Positions 1 to 11,040 of a stretch of 64,000 nt of DNA are shown here, in pieces. The notes under the pieces were generated by a model that was not told the DNA's origin, searched no databases, and saw only the letters and a program-made list of their open reading frames with translations. The translations under genes and the position numbers were made by a program. The DNA is from JAOUJD01 sp963841815. GTDB lineage: Bacteria > Pseudomonadota > Gammaproteobacteria > Burkholderiales > Burkholderiaceae_F. The stretch is taken from assembly GCA_963841815.1 (NCBI GenBank), contig CAWJEE010000027.1, positions 186,001 to 250,000 on the forward strand. The letters run 5' to 3'. The stretch's first letter is position 1, and each line of letters starts with the position of its first letter.

Positions 1-879
1 CTACCTGCACGAACTGCTCGCGATGAATCGCGAGGCCAAGGCCGCGCAGGTGCTGATGCACCACAAGCGAGTACATGAAGCAGGTCGAGCAGCCCGCCTT
101 CGGCCCCGGCTCGATCGACGTCGCGATGGCCAACCAGCGCGGCAAGCTGCGCATCCAGCTCGGCGAGCGCGAGCTGATGCGCAACCGCATCCTGCTGCTG
201 GAGCAGCAGTCGGTCGCGGCGGAGCTGCACGACGACACGACGGGCGAGCACTGCTATCGCGTCGGCCGCCTGGCGTCGATCCTCGGCAAGGAGATCGGCC
301 TCGAAGAGGACGTTTGCTTCCTGATCGACCTCGCCGCGCGCCTGCACGACATCGGCAAGCTGGTCGTGCCGGACGCGATCCTGCTCAAGCCGGGCAAGCT
401 GACGCCCGGCGAGCGCGAGATCATGCAGACGCACACGACCGCCGGCGCGGACATCCTGGCGAAGTCGAACATTCCGCAGATGCATATCGCCGAGGAGATC
501 GCGCGCCATCACCACGAGCGCTGGGACGGCAACGGCTATCCGACCAAGCTCGCGCGGCACGGCGATTCCGATCGCGGCGCGCGTCAGTGCGCTCGCCGAC
601 GTGTTCGATGCGCTGACGCACAAGCGGCCGTACAAGGAAGCCTGGAAGGTTTCGGATGCGCTGGCCGAGATCGCGTCACTGAAGGGCAAGCAGTTCGATC
701 CGGAGCTGACTGACATCTTCCTCGAACTCGTGCCGCGGCTGCAGCGCGAGCACGGCGACCTCGACGAGTTCCTGGCGGTCGAGGCGAAGAACTCGCCGTT
801 CATCAAGGCGCGCAAGCAGATCGCCGAAGCGCTCAAGGGCACGGACCCGGAGACGACGCTCTTCGAGATGCGTCGCTAG
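1..879 (+). CDS. HD-GYP domain cyclic-di-GMP phosphodiesterase, 5' partial
   Basis: The predicted role is cleavage of cyclic di-GMP by an HD-GYP domain. The metal-binding HD signature reads RLHDIGK (about 336-358) and the GYP signature reads HHHERWDGNGYP (about 508-544). After a frame change the typical tail ADVFDALTHKRPYKEAW follows (about 594-645), and the protein stops at 879. Two breaks are visible: one near 68, where reading frame 2 from the window edge joins the frame starting at 75, and one near 560, just after the GYP motif. The segment before the HD domain (YLHELLAMNREAK, then a charged helix-like stretch) is not a domain I recognise. The start lies upstream of the window. HD-GYP identity is secure because both signatures are present; the input domain is unknown. 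Confidence 0.85.
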
Positions 880-937
880 GCGGCCCGCGGTACAGGCTGT
901 GCCGCGTTCAGCCGGATTTCAGATACGAGTTGGAAGC

Positions 938-1242
938 TCACCGCTGCGCCGCCTGCGTGCGAGCAAAGGCGCGCGGGTGCGCGCGGACGTTCAGCCCCGG
1001 TTGACTACTCGGAGCTTGAGGACGGGGGCGCCGGACGCCGCTTGGGCATCCTGCAACGCCGGGCTCGGAGGTGACCGAGTCGTCGCGTATGGCGCGCTGA
1101 ATGACGCGCTCCAGCGTTTCGCAGTCGAGCGATGCGCACAGCATGTCGACGAATTGTCCCGGCGTGGCATCGCAGCGCTGCGCCGAGCGTCCGCCAACTG
1201 CTGATCGGTGGACTCGTCGATCTCGAAGGTCACGGTTTTCAT
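938..1242 (-). CDS. small hypothetical protein, possibly frameshifted
   Basis: A weak candidate. An ATG at 1242 opens MKTVTFEIDESTDQQLADA, which has the look of the N-terminus of a small regulatory or antitoxin-like protein. After one frame change near 1165-1175 it continues as TPGQFVDMLCASLDCETLE and then a basic tail ending at 938. The first 60-65 residues look like real coding sequence (alternating hydrophobic and acidic residues); the Pro/Arg-rich tail does not, so the true end may be earlier, near 1050. No family is recognised. It is convergent with the HD-GYP gene and divergent from egtB. It could also be a chance reading frame. Confidence 0.3.
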
Positions 1243-1431
1243 CGGTGCCTGGTGTCGCCGGCCTGCGGCCGGCGCCTCGAATAGCCATAAAACGGTATAC
1301 GGAGCGCCGCCGCTGAGGTTGAGGGCAGCTAGGCCCTTTGGCCCGCACTTCGGCCGATGCTGCCATTCCCGCGCACTCGCCGCCGGAACGGGCGGTTGGC
1401 CCGTCTGCCGACGGGGTATGGTTCGCGATGG

Positions 1432-2663
1432 ATGCGACTGACCTCGGACCGGGCCACAACCGGGCTGCACCAGGAAGTCCGGGCGGCACGCGCGCACACG
1501 GACGCCTCGTTCCGCTCGGTGGCAACCGAGACGCTCTACGAACGGCCCGTCCCTGACCGTCACCGGCTGATCTTCTACGTCGGGCATCTCGACGCCTTCG
1601 ACTGGAATCAGCTCGGGCGCGGCGTGCTCGACCTGCCCTCGTTCGACCCGACGTTCGATCGGCTGTTCGAGGCGGGCATTGATCCCGCGCCGGGCCAGGC
1701 GGCCGCCGACCAGCCGTCCGACTGGCCCACGCTCGACGCCGTGCTCCGCTATGTGGAGCGCACGCGTCGCGAGCTCGACGACGTCTGGGATGAGTCGCCG
1801 GTCGAGCGTCTCCTGACGGCGCTCGAGCATCGCTGGATGCACGCGGAGACGGTGTGCTACCTGCTGCACCAGTTCGAACCCGGCAAGAAGCGCGCACCGG
1901 CAGGCGCCGCCAGCCGCCGACGCACGAGCCGCGGGCTCGACCACGGCGCTCGTTCCGTGGGTCGCCGTCCGGCCGGCACGGTCACCTCGGACAGGCACCC
2001 GGACGAGTTCGGCTGGGACAACGAGTTTCCGCAGTATCGATCCGAGGTCGCTGCCTTCGAAATCGCGCGCCACAAGCTCACGAACGGCGGCTACCTGCGC
2101 TTTGTCGCGGCCGGCGGACCGCCGCCGCACTTCTGGCGCGAGCGCGACGGCTCCTGGTGGCTGCGCCGCATGTTCGACGAGACGCCGCTGCCGCTCGATG
2201 CACCGGTGTACCTGACGCATCGGCAGGCGACGGACTATGCAGCGTGGGCCGGCTGCGCCTGCCGACCGAGGCCGAGTGGCATCGCGCGGCGTATGGCGAC
2301 GACGAGCGACGCGTTTCCGTGGGGCGATGCAGCGCCCGACGCCGCACGCGCGAACCTCGACTTCGTCGCCTGGGATCCGATGCCCGTCACCGCGCACCCG
2401 CTCAGCGCAACGCCGTACGGGAGTCGAGCAGATGGTGGGCAACGGCTGGGAGTGGACCGTCGACGCCATTCGCCGGCTTCGACGGCTTCGCGCCGCGGCC
2501 CTACTACCCCGGCTACTCGGCCAACTTCTTCGACGGCGAGCACTACGTGCTGAAGGGCGCATCGCCGCGCACGGCACGGCGCCTGGCGCGACCCTCGTTT
2601 CGCAACTGGTTCCGCGCCGAGTATCCGTACGTCTATGCCACCGTTCGGCTCGTCCGTTCCTGA
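1432..2663 (+). CDS. egtB: EgtB-like ergothioneine-synthesis sulfoxide synthase, frameshifted
   Basis: EgtB is the iron enzyme that joins trimethylhistidine (hercynine) to a thiol donor with oxygen, forming the sulfoxide precursor of ergothioneine. The N-terminal DinB-like domain carries the expected iron-ligand pattern: a His in FYVGHLDAFDWNQL (about 1575-1616) and the motif EHRWMHAETVCYLLHQ (about 1828-1873). The C-terminal formylglycine-generating-enzyme (SUMF1-like) domain shows FGWDNEFPQYRSEV, LPTEAEWHRAAYG, NGWEWTVDA and ending LARPSFRNWFRAEYPYVYAT. Frame changes are needed near 1905-1975, 2255, 2310, 2425 and 2475. The ATG at 1432 begins just before the first conserved helix; no strong ribosome-binding site decides it. 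About 410 residues if rejoined, close to family length. The partner egtD lies tail-to-tail with a 31-base overlap, consistent with one pathway. Confidence 0.87.
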
Positions 2664-3659
2664 GCGGCTCGCGAGCCGCCGGGCTCACGGGCTAGCGCGA
2701 GCGCAAAGCGGTCGGCAGGGTCGGTGTAGAGGCGCACGCCGCCAAATCCGGCCGCGCGCAGCAGCGCCGACAGTCCGCGGCAGGCGTCGTCTTGTACGAG
2801 TTTTCGGTGTGGATGCGGTCGCGCCGCGGCGAAAGCGTCGTTCGCCGCCCGGCCAGCACACCCGAAGCGCGCGACGTGCCTCCAGGTGCATCTCGATGCG
2901 GCTCTCGGCGGCGTTGAAGAGCGCCACGTGGCGCCAGTCGCCGAGCGTCGAAGTCGGTCCCCGCATGCTCGGTTGACGACGCTGCAGCACGTTGAGATTG
3001 AACGACGCCGTCACTCCGAGCGCATCGTCGTAGGCGGCGACCAGCTCGTGCAGGATTCTTGACGAGGTCGGCACCGATGAGCAGATGCCCGCCCGCAGCA
3101 TTGGTCACGGACGCACGACAGAAATGCCAGGGCTTCCTCCGGCGCGAAGTTGCCGATCGAGGATCCGGGATAAAAGATCACCGCGACGCTCGCTGCGAAC
3201 CATGGGCGGCAGCTCGAGCCCGGCACGAAAAGTCCGCGGCGATACCGATGACGTCGATGGTCCGATGCCGCCGCGCCAGCAATTCCAGCTGCGTCGCGCA
3301 GGAACGCGACCGGCGATGTCGACCGCCACGTACTGCGCCGGCCGCAGCACGGCGAACAGCCGCTCGGCCTTGGCGCAGTTGCCGGCGCCCAGGTCGATCA
3401 GCGTGCTGTCCGGTCCGATCCGCGCGGCGATCTCGTCGGTATAGCGATCGAAGATGGCCTGCTCATCACGCGGCAGCGTGTACTCGGGCAGCTCGCAGAT
3501 CGCCTCGAACAGCCGCGCGCCCAGCGCGTCGTAGAAGAACTTCGGCGCGATCAAGGGCGCGGCGCGGCGAGTCCGGCGCGCAGCTCGGCGGCCGGATCCG
3601 CGCGCGGCCGGCAGCAGGTCGATGAATCGAACACGCGCGGCGGCATCGGCGGAGGCCAT
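2633..3659 (-). CDS. egtD: EgtD-like histidine N-alpha-methyltransferase, frameshifted
   Basis: EgtD adds three methyl groups from S-adenosylmethionine to the amino nitrogen of histidine, the first step of ergothioneine synthesis. Family hallmarks are KFFYDALGARLFEAICELPE, EYTLPRDEQAIF and the SAM-binding stretch LIDLGAGNCAKAERLF (about 3540-3340), then VAVIFYPGSSIGNFAPEEAL (about 3185-3125), HELVAAYDDALGVTASFNLN (about 3055-2995), FNAAESRIEMHLEARRALRV, IHTENSYK, and the C-terminal LLRAAGFGGVRLYTDPADRF. At least four frame changes occur (about 3325, 3105-3060, 2985-2960, 2860-2780). Following the frame of the conserved C-terminus gives a stop at 2633-2635, inside the last codons of egtB on the other strand. 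The start at 3659 (MASADAAARVRFIDL) is an inference. Length about 340 residues fits the family. Confidence 0.87.
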
Positions 3660-3734
3660 GCCGCAGTCTACGAGCGTCGTCGGCAGCGGCGCCGTCACCG
3701 AGACCCGGCCATGCAACGACGATGCGCCAGGCGG

Positions 3735-4220
3735 TCACGCTCCCGGGTTGAGTACCTGCCAGGCGCCGCTCCGTGCGTCCGAGGCGCACTCCTTCTTCGC
3801 GCAGGCAGGTCGCGCGATACAGTGCATCGAGCGGCCAGGTCGTGCTCAGCGTGCCGTCTGTCGTTGACGAGTCGCCAGACCGGCCAGCGCGGCTTGCGTC
3901 CCTGCGTCAGGTCCTCGGCCACCGCTCCGGCGATGATCTTCACGAAGATGCCGGTCATCAGCGGACAGGTGCGAGTCGGCGCCGAATCGTTGCGCGCAGG
4001 CGCGCACGCAACTGCGAGACCGTGATCGTTGCGCCGCGGGGCACTTGCGGCGATCTCCTCGGCCACCAGCAACGGCGTCGGCAGCAGCAGGCGATCGCCA
4101 CAGGCGCTTGTCGCTGACGATCTCGGGCTCGAGTTCCGGACGGAGCTTCGCATTCCAGTCGATCGCCTTGCGACGCGGCTTGCGCCTGGCGATTCTGGTT
4201 GTGCTGGCTGCCCGATTCAC
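3735..4220 (-). CDS. MGMT/Atl1-like DNA-binding family protein, frameshifted
   Basis: Resembles the short MGMT-family (alkyltransferase-like) proteins rather than a true suicide methyltransferase. Visible blocks are KAIDWNAKLRPELEPEIVSD, DRLLLPTPLLVAEEIAA, PRGATITVSQLRARL, CPLMTGIFVKIIAGAVAEDL, GRKPRWPVWRLVND and WPLDALYRATCLREEGVRLG. The CPLMTGIF block occupies the place where classical O6-alkylguanine transferases have PCHR, so the acceptor cysteine motif is absent. Proteins of this group are thought to recognise alkylated DNA; here that is only inference from family. Two or three frame changes are needed (about 4095, 4020-3985, 3850, 3775). A GTG at 4220 is the first start in the conserved frame, and the ending WQVLNPGA with stop at 3735 looks natural. 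It is an independent minus-strand gene between egtD and the threonine deaminase. Confidence 0.66.
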
Positions 4221-4387
4221 GTGCGCCGGACCTGAGTATCGTGTTCGGGGTTCGCGCAGCGACCATGCCGCCTCCCTCTTGGTGCAGTCGAGAGATAACT
4301 TAGCGGCGCCTGCGCTGCCGGCAATGATCTGGCGCAAGCGACGATGAGCTTGCGCGCGACCGAAGTTGAAGCGCGGTTGAGTACGAC

Positions 4388-5609
4388 TCAGTACGGATGC
4401 GTCTTCGCGTACAGGCCGGCGTTGCGCAGTGTGCGCAGCACTTCTTCGATGTGCTCCGGCCCGCGCGTCTGCAGCACGAACTCGAGTTCGGCGTTCTGAA
4501 CCGGCAGCGTCGTGAAGGCGCGCTGGTGTTCGACTTCCTCGATGTTGGCGCCGGCCTGGCCGATCAGCGTTGCCGCACGGGCAAGTTCGCCCGGCACGTC
4601 GCGCGTGTGCACCCGGATGCGTGCGAGGCGGCCTGCGCGCACCATGCCGCGCTCGATGATGTCGGCCAGCACCATCGGGTCGATGTTGCCGCCGCAGAGG
4701 ATCAAGTCCGACCTTGCGCCCGGCGAAGAGCGCCGGATGGCGCAGTATCGCGGCCAGTCCGGTCGCGCCGGCACCCTCGACGACCGTCTTCTCGATTTCG
4801 AGCAGCATCACGATCGCCTGCTCGATGTCGCCTTCGGACACCAGCACCACGTCGTCGACGAGTCGCTTCACGATCTCGCAGGTCAGCTCGCCCGGCTGCT
4901 TGACGGCGATGCCTTCGGCCAGCGTCGCGTTGGCCGACGGCATCTCGACGCCCTTGAAGGCCGCGTACATCGACGGGAACTGATCGGTCTGCACGCCGAC
5001 GATCGTCGATGCCCGGCTTCAGCGCGCGCGCGGCCGTCGCCACGCCCGAGATGAGCCCGCCGCCGCCGATGGCCACGCACAGGCAGTCCAGCTCCGGCTG
5101 CTGCGCCAGCATCTCGAGCGCGATCGTGCCCTGCCCGGCGATCACGTCGGCGTCGTCGTACGGATGCACCATCGTGAGCACCGCGTCGCGCGGCGAGTCG
5201 TCGCCGCCTCTGGCGGGCATCGTCGAAGGTGTCGCCGACAGCACGATCTCCGCGCCCGAAGCCGCGCGTGCGCTCGATCTTGACCATCGGGCGTGAAGCG
5301 CGGCATCACGATCACGGCGGGAATGCCGAGCCGCTGCGGCGTGATACGCCACGCCCTGCGCGTGATTGCCGGCGGACACGGCGATCACGCCCTTGGCCCG
5401 TCTGCGCCGGCGTCAGCAGCGACAGCTTGTTGAGCGCGCCGCGTTCCTTGAACGAGGCGGTGAACTGCAGGTTCTCGAACTTGAGATACACCTCGGCGCC
5501 CGGTGATCTCCGACAGCGTGCGCGAGTGCACGCACGGCGTCTCTCGACGCGGCCGGCCAGGCGCGCCTGCGGCGGCGCGGATCGACTCCAGGGTGACGAT
5601 GTCGCTCAA
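4388..5609 (-). CDS. ilvA: threonine ammonia-lyase (threonine deaminase) with C-terminal ACT domain, frameshifted
   Basis: PLP enzyme that deaminates threonine to 2-oxobutanoate. Blocks seen in order are DIVTLESIRAA, TPCVHSRTLSEITG, VIAVSAGNHAQGVAYHAAA, IALEMLAQQPELDCLCVAIG followed by the GGGGLISGVATA phosphate loop, TVVEGAGATGLAAI, LILCGGNIDPMVLADIIERG and a C-terminal ACT-like regulatory domain (ARIRVHTRDVPGELARAATL to the end). The family's SFKERGA lysine segment falls where the frame is broken (about 5460-5420). Further breaks lie near 5540-5500, 5400-5380, 5340-5300, 5225 and 5010, and one near 4715. About 400 residues when rejoined matches the short form with one ACT domain. The start is unclear; a TTG at 5609 directly precedes the conserved SDIVTLE. 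It lies back to back with the ABC ATPase gene. Biosynthetic versus catabolic use cannot be told from sequence. Confidence 0.85.
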
Positions 5610-5707
5610 CGCGCTCTCGACTTCGACGAAGGAAGGGGCGGGATTGTAGCGGCCGGCCTCGGCAAGCCCATGCGAGTGCCCGAGACCCGGCCCGTAGAAT
5701 CGATCGC

Positions 5708-6380
<673 letters not shown>

Positions 6381-6455
6381 TCCTCGCTTGATCCTCATGT
6401 GACCGGCGTTGGCAGCGGTCAACACCGGCCGCCGGCCGCGGTCTACGGTGAATCC

Positions 6456-9016
6456 ATGCCGCGCGCCCCCACCCCCGCGGGACCTTCAGGCCCGTCGCCC
6501 TGGTCGAGCAGCGTCGACGCGCTGGCACAGAGCCTCGGCACCGGCCCTTCCGGCCTGTCGGCCGCTGAATCCCGCCAGCGTCGAGCCGCAGCCGGCCGTG
6601 CGCCGCCGCCGTCGCGCACCAAGGCCCTGCGCCTCTTCCTGCAGCAGTTCAAGAGCCCGCTCGTCCTGATCCTCGTGTTCGCAGCGACGGTCTCGGTGCT
6701 GACGCGGGACTGGGTCGACGCCGGGATCGTGCTCGCGATCGTGCTCGCCAGCGCAGCGCTCAGTTTCCAGCAGGAATACCGCGCCGGACGCGCCATCGAG
6801 AAGATGCTGGCGCGCATCGCACCGTCCGCGCGGGTGCTGCGCGACGGCCAGCCCGTCACTGTTGCCGCCGACGACGTCGTGCCTGGCGATGTGCTCGTCC
6901 TGTCCGCCGGCAGCCTGATTGCCGCCGACGCCCGCGTGATCGACGCGGACGACTTCTTCGTCAACCAGGCGGTCATGACCGGCGAGACGTTCCCGGTCGA
7001 GAAGCACGCGGAACCGGTCGACGAGTCCGCCGACGATGGCCGAGCGCACGAACGTGGTGTTCAAGGGCACCAATGTGCGCAGCGGCACCGCCCGGGCGCT
7101 GGTCTACGCGACCGGGGCCGACACGGAGTACGGCGCGATCGCCGATCGCCTGGCCCTGCGCGCGCCCGAGACGGAGTTCGAGCGCGGCATCCGCCACTTC
7201 GGGCAGTTGCTGACGCAGCTGATGACGCTGCTGGTGCTCGGCATCTTTGCCGTCGAACGTGGCATACGACCGTCCGGTCACGGACTCGCTGATGTTCGCC
7301 GTCGCGCTGGCGGTCGGCCTCGCGCCGGAACTGCTGCCGGCCGTCATCAGCCTGACGCTGGCGCGCGGGGCGCAGCGGATGGCGGCAGGCGGCGTGATCG
7401 TGCGGCGCCTCGCGGCGATCGAGAACTTCGGCGCGATGGACGTGCTGTGCACGGACAAGACCGGCACGCTGACAGCCGGCGTCGTTCATCTCGACCGCGC
7501 GTGCGGCGCGGGCGGCGAGCCGTCGGGCCGGGTGCAGGAACTCGCCGCGCTCAACGCCGGGCTGCAGACGGGACTGCCGAACGCGCTCGATGAAGCCATC
7601 ACCGCGGCCTCGCCTGCGCTCGATCTCGCGCGCTGGGACAAGACGGAGGAGATTCCGTACGACTTCGTGCGCAAGCGCCTGAGCGTGGCGGTGCGCAGCG
7701 CGCCCCGAACGGACACGAGAACCTGCTGATCACCAAGGGCGCGCTCGAGCCGGTGCTGTCGATCTGCAACCGGGTTCACGGCGAGGAGGCCCCGCTCGAC
7801 GCCGTCCGCCGCGCCGCGTTGCTCGACCGCGCCGCGCGCTGGGGCGACGAGGGATACCGCGTCCTCGGCGTGGCGACGCGCCACGTCGAAGCCCGCCCGA
7901 AGCTACACCGCGGCCGACGAGGCCGGAGATGCGGTTCGAGGGCTACCTGCTGTTCTTCGATCCGCCGAAAGCCGATGCCGCGACCACCATCCGCGAACTG
8001 GCCGCGCTCGGCGTTGCAGCTGAAGGTCATCACCGGCGACAGCCGCCGCGTGGCCGCTGCACGTCGCGAACATGGTGGGCATGGAGGTCGAGGGCGTGCT
8101 GACCGGCGCGGACCTGGGCGCGATGCGCGACGAAGCGCTGTGGCAGAGCGCCGAGCGGACGACGCTGTTCGCTGAGGTCGACCCAAACCAGAAGGAGCGG
8201 ATCATCAACGCGCTTGCGGCGCACGGGACACGTGGTCGGATACCTCGGCGACGGCATCAACGACGCGCCGGCCCTGCACGCCGCCGACGTGGGCATCTCG
8301 GTGGACTCGGCGGTCGACGTCGCCAAGGAGACCGCGGACTTCGTTCTGCTGGAGCACGAGCCTGTCGGTGCTGCGCGACGGCATCGAGGAAGGCCGGCGC
8401 GTGTTCGCCAACACGATGAAGTACGTCTACACGACGACCAGCGCCAACTTCGGCAACATGCTCAGCATGGCGGCGCTGTCGCTGGTGATCCCGTTCCTGC
8501 CGCTGCTGCCGAAGCAGATCCTGCTGAACAACTTCCTGTCCGACCTCCCCGCGATGGCCATCGCCGGCGACCGCGTGGATCCGGAGACCATCGCCGTTCC
8601 CCGCCGCTGGCAGGTCGCAACGCATCCGCAACTTCATGCTGCTGTTCGGCGGCATCAGCTCCGTGTTCGACGGGTTGACGTTCGTGGTCCTGCTGCTGCG
8701 TTCTGCAGGTGGCTCGCCGCCCGAGTTCCGCACGGCGTGGTTCGTCGAATCGCTGCTGACCGAACTGGCGATCCTGCTCGTCGTCCGCACGCACGGTCCG
8801 CTGTTCGCGAGCCGTCCCTCGACCGTCTTGATGTTGACATCGGCCGCCGTGGCCGTCGTCGCGGTCGCGCTGCCGTACGTGCCGGCCGCGCAGGCCCTCT
8901 TCGGCTTCGTTCCGCTGCCGCCGACCCTGCTCGCCGTGCTGGTGCTGATCACCCTCCTCTACACCGCCGCCAGCGAAGCGGCGAAGCAGGTGTTCTTCCG
9001 CCGCATGGGGCTTTAG
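6456..9016 (+). CDS. mgtA: MgtA-type magnesium-translocating P-type ATPase, frameshifted
   Basis: P-type ATPase of the P3B (MgtA/MgtB) group, an inner-membrane pump expected to import Mg2+. Landmarks are PLVLILVFAATVSVL (TM1), actuator MTGETFPVEK, the group-specific PELLP motif in VGLAPELLPAVISLTLARGA (TM4), phosphorylation site DKTGTLT (about 7453), GDGINDAPALHAADVGISV hinge motif (about 8249), and the TM5-6 block LPLLPKQILLNNFLSDLPAM. The ending VFFRRMGL stops at 9016. Rejoined length is about 853 residues, close to the usual 860-900. Frame changes are visible near 7030, 7250, 7705, 7900, 7930, 8010, 8055, 8220, 8365 and 8620. ATG 6456 was chosen as the first start before the conserved N-terminal region. 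No Mg-sensing leader could be seen, as only 75 bases separate it from the ABC ATPase. Confidence 0.86.
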
Positions 9017-9305
9017 CGGGCAGCGGTGGCGGGGGATAAATGAGTTCGGAACGGCTTCTTGAGGAGAGCCGGGCCAAGCGCCCTCTCGGGAAAGTGCAGA
9101 AATAGATCGACGCGAACGCGGTTATCTCGCTCAAGCAGACGAATCTGGTTCGGAATACCTGGACGGTTGTAACGGGCGCGTTCGACCCAAAGCCGCCGTT
9201 CGTGCGTTGCGGAAAGCGGTCATCAACCACACGCCGAAGCCAACACTTCCCCGCCGCGAACCCGCCCTCATGCCCTTGTGGGGGCTGGTCGAAGCGGCGT
9301 TGCGG

Positions 9306-10769
9306 CTACTCAAGCGCCCGAGCGACCGGTGCGGCCATCTTCGTCATTGCCGCCGCGATCTCGTCCGCCAGCAGAGAGCCGCCGTCGGGACTGCACCACT
9401 CCTCGATCGGCCGAAGTCTTGGCCGCTCGGACAGCACCTGCGCGTACAACAGCGACAAGCCCGACGCGAGCGGATTGCTGAGCGATGGGTGCCCGTAATA
9501 GATGACGGCGTAATAGCGCGTGCTCGGCGGTTCTGCCGTCTCGAGTCGTACCTGCAACGCAAGCTCCAGCGCGACTTGCCTGGGCACAACTTCCCGCAGC
9601 CGAAGGACCGACAAGGACGCGGCCAGTCGAAGTCCGGCGCCGTTTGTCACCTGATGCGGCCCGGACCTCAACGAGCCGGCAGCGGAGCGGAGTGCCTCTG
9701 CAAAGGCGCCTGAGTAGTCGAACTTGCGCACTTCGCCGGAGAGGCGGTCCATGCAGGCCTGAGCGCTGGCGAGACGTTGCTCGGCATCCGCTCGCGCACC
9801 CTGTTCGACGGCTGCGGCGACCGGATAAAGCAGCACCGCAAGAGGCAGGTAGGCGAGGTCGGAGGGTTGCACCAACGAAAGGCTCGCGTCCAAGCCTCCA
9901 AAAGCCGACGCTTTAGTCGCCGCTGTGGTCTCCTGACGGGCTTCCGCCGCACCACGAAGCGACAATCCAAGTCCGTTCGGTGAACGAACCGCCACATCGA
10001 TCGAATGCAAAGGTCCCGCAAGCGTTCCCGGCTGCCGCTTCCCGTTGGGCACGAGCGGCGATACGTGCACGACTTCCTGCGGCAGGATGGAAGCGATCAC
10101 CTGTCGAGCCGACTGCGAATCGTCCGACCATCGCGGGTCATTGCACGCGCCGAGCAAGGACCCCAGCAGTCCTCGCCGGGTACTGCATGCGACGGACAGC
10201 GAACCAAGGTACACGGCCTGCCGTTTCTCCGGCACCTCGAACCAGAAGCCGGGCAGCTCGGTGAACCCTGCAGGTGGCACGTCCTTCAGCCAGACCCACG
10301 CCATCAGTTCGGGAGACATGCTGATCGCTCCCTGCGCCCTGTCCGACACGTCGATTCCTCTGGGGTTGTGGCCGAACTTGGCGGTACTCGCGTTGTAGAT
10401 GACGTTGCCTCCCTCGGTGCCGGGCGGCAGCACGAGCAGGTAGTACACGCCGGCGGGCAGGACGAGGTAGTGCCAGCCCTCGGAGGAGGCCGCTTCGGAG
10501 GGAGAAGCGGGTCGGATGCGCGCGGGCGCTTGCGGTTCGTCGAGGCGGGCCAGATAGATGCGGAAGAAGTTGTCGAGACTCGTGTCGTAGCCCGGGTTGG
10601 CGAGGGATAGAGGCCGGCCGTCGAGGGTCGCCTTGATCTGGAAGAGCACGACCGCGCCGCGATCGGCCTGGACCGCGTCGAGGCTGGCCTGTGATACGGG
10701 TTGCACCGACAGGGTCGTCGCGCACCCGCCGAGCGCTAGGGCCAGGAGAAGAATTAGAGGCGCACGCAT
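9306..10769 (-). CDS. hypothetical lipoprotein
   Basis: Unbroken gene of 487 codons from ATG 10769. The N-terminus is a lipoprotein signal: MRAPLILLLALALGGCATT with lipobox LGGC and the modified Cys at residue 16. The residue after Cys is Ala, which fits outer-membrane sorting. A longer in-frame start at 10829 would add 20 polar residues before the signal and is less likely. The rest has no recognised domain. The first half looks like a beta-rich fold (QADRGAVVLFQIKATL, LPAGVYYLLVLPPG, YAVIYYGHPSLSNPL near the C-terminus), with a short hydrophobic stretch YLPLAVLLYPVAAAVEQG around residue 310. It is followed on the same strand, after a 270-base spacer, by the TolB/TPR gene, so the two may not be co-transcribed. 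Function unknown. Confidence 0.72.
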   Translation of the reverse strand: MRAPLILLLALALGGCATTLSVQPVSQASLDAVQADRGAVVLFQIKATLDGRPLSLANPGYDTSLDNFFRIYLARLDEPQAPARIRPASPSEAASSEGWHYLVLPAGVYYLLVLPPGTEGGNVIYNASTAKFGHNPRGIDVSDRAQGAISMSPELMAWVWLKDVPPAGFTELPGFWFEVPEKRQAVYLGSLSVACSTRRGLLGSLLGACNDPRWSDDSQSARQVIASILPQEVVHVSPLVPNGKRQPGTLAGPLHSIDVAVRSPNGLGLSLRGAAEARQETTAATKASAFGGLDASLSLVQPSDLAYLPLAVLLYPVAAAVEQGARADAEQRLASAQACMDRLSGEVRKFDYSGAFAEALRSAAGSLRSGPHQVTNGAGLRLAASLSVLRLREVVPRQVALELALQVRLETAEPPSTRYYAVIYYGHPSLSNPLASGLSLLYAQVLSERPRLRPIEEWCSPDGGSLLADEIAAAMTKMAAPVARALE

Positions 10770-11040
10770 GGGACCGGGGCGGCAGGCACTTCTCGCCACT
10801 TTGACGGCCGGCCTCCATGAAGTGCCCACCCTATTTCACGATAGGACTTGTACCGCTGGCGCATTGACATGCGTCACGGCGCGAGGCGAATCGGTTCCTC
10901 CTCGAGACATCCGCTTCTGGCCGAATTGCGACGCACCATCGATCCTCGAGACATCGTTGGCTGCGATTCACCTCAAGCCATGCATCTTGGGTTCAGAGTC
11001 GACGCCGACTCCCAACGGCGGCGGGGCGCCAGGTGGATGC

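Noticed and set aside
9017..9305. A gene after mgtA (minus-strand frame 8949-9230)
   Set aside because: No start with ribosome-binding site, no conserved pattern, and it overlaps the mgtA C-terminus; treated as spacer.
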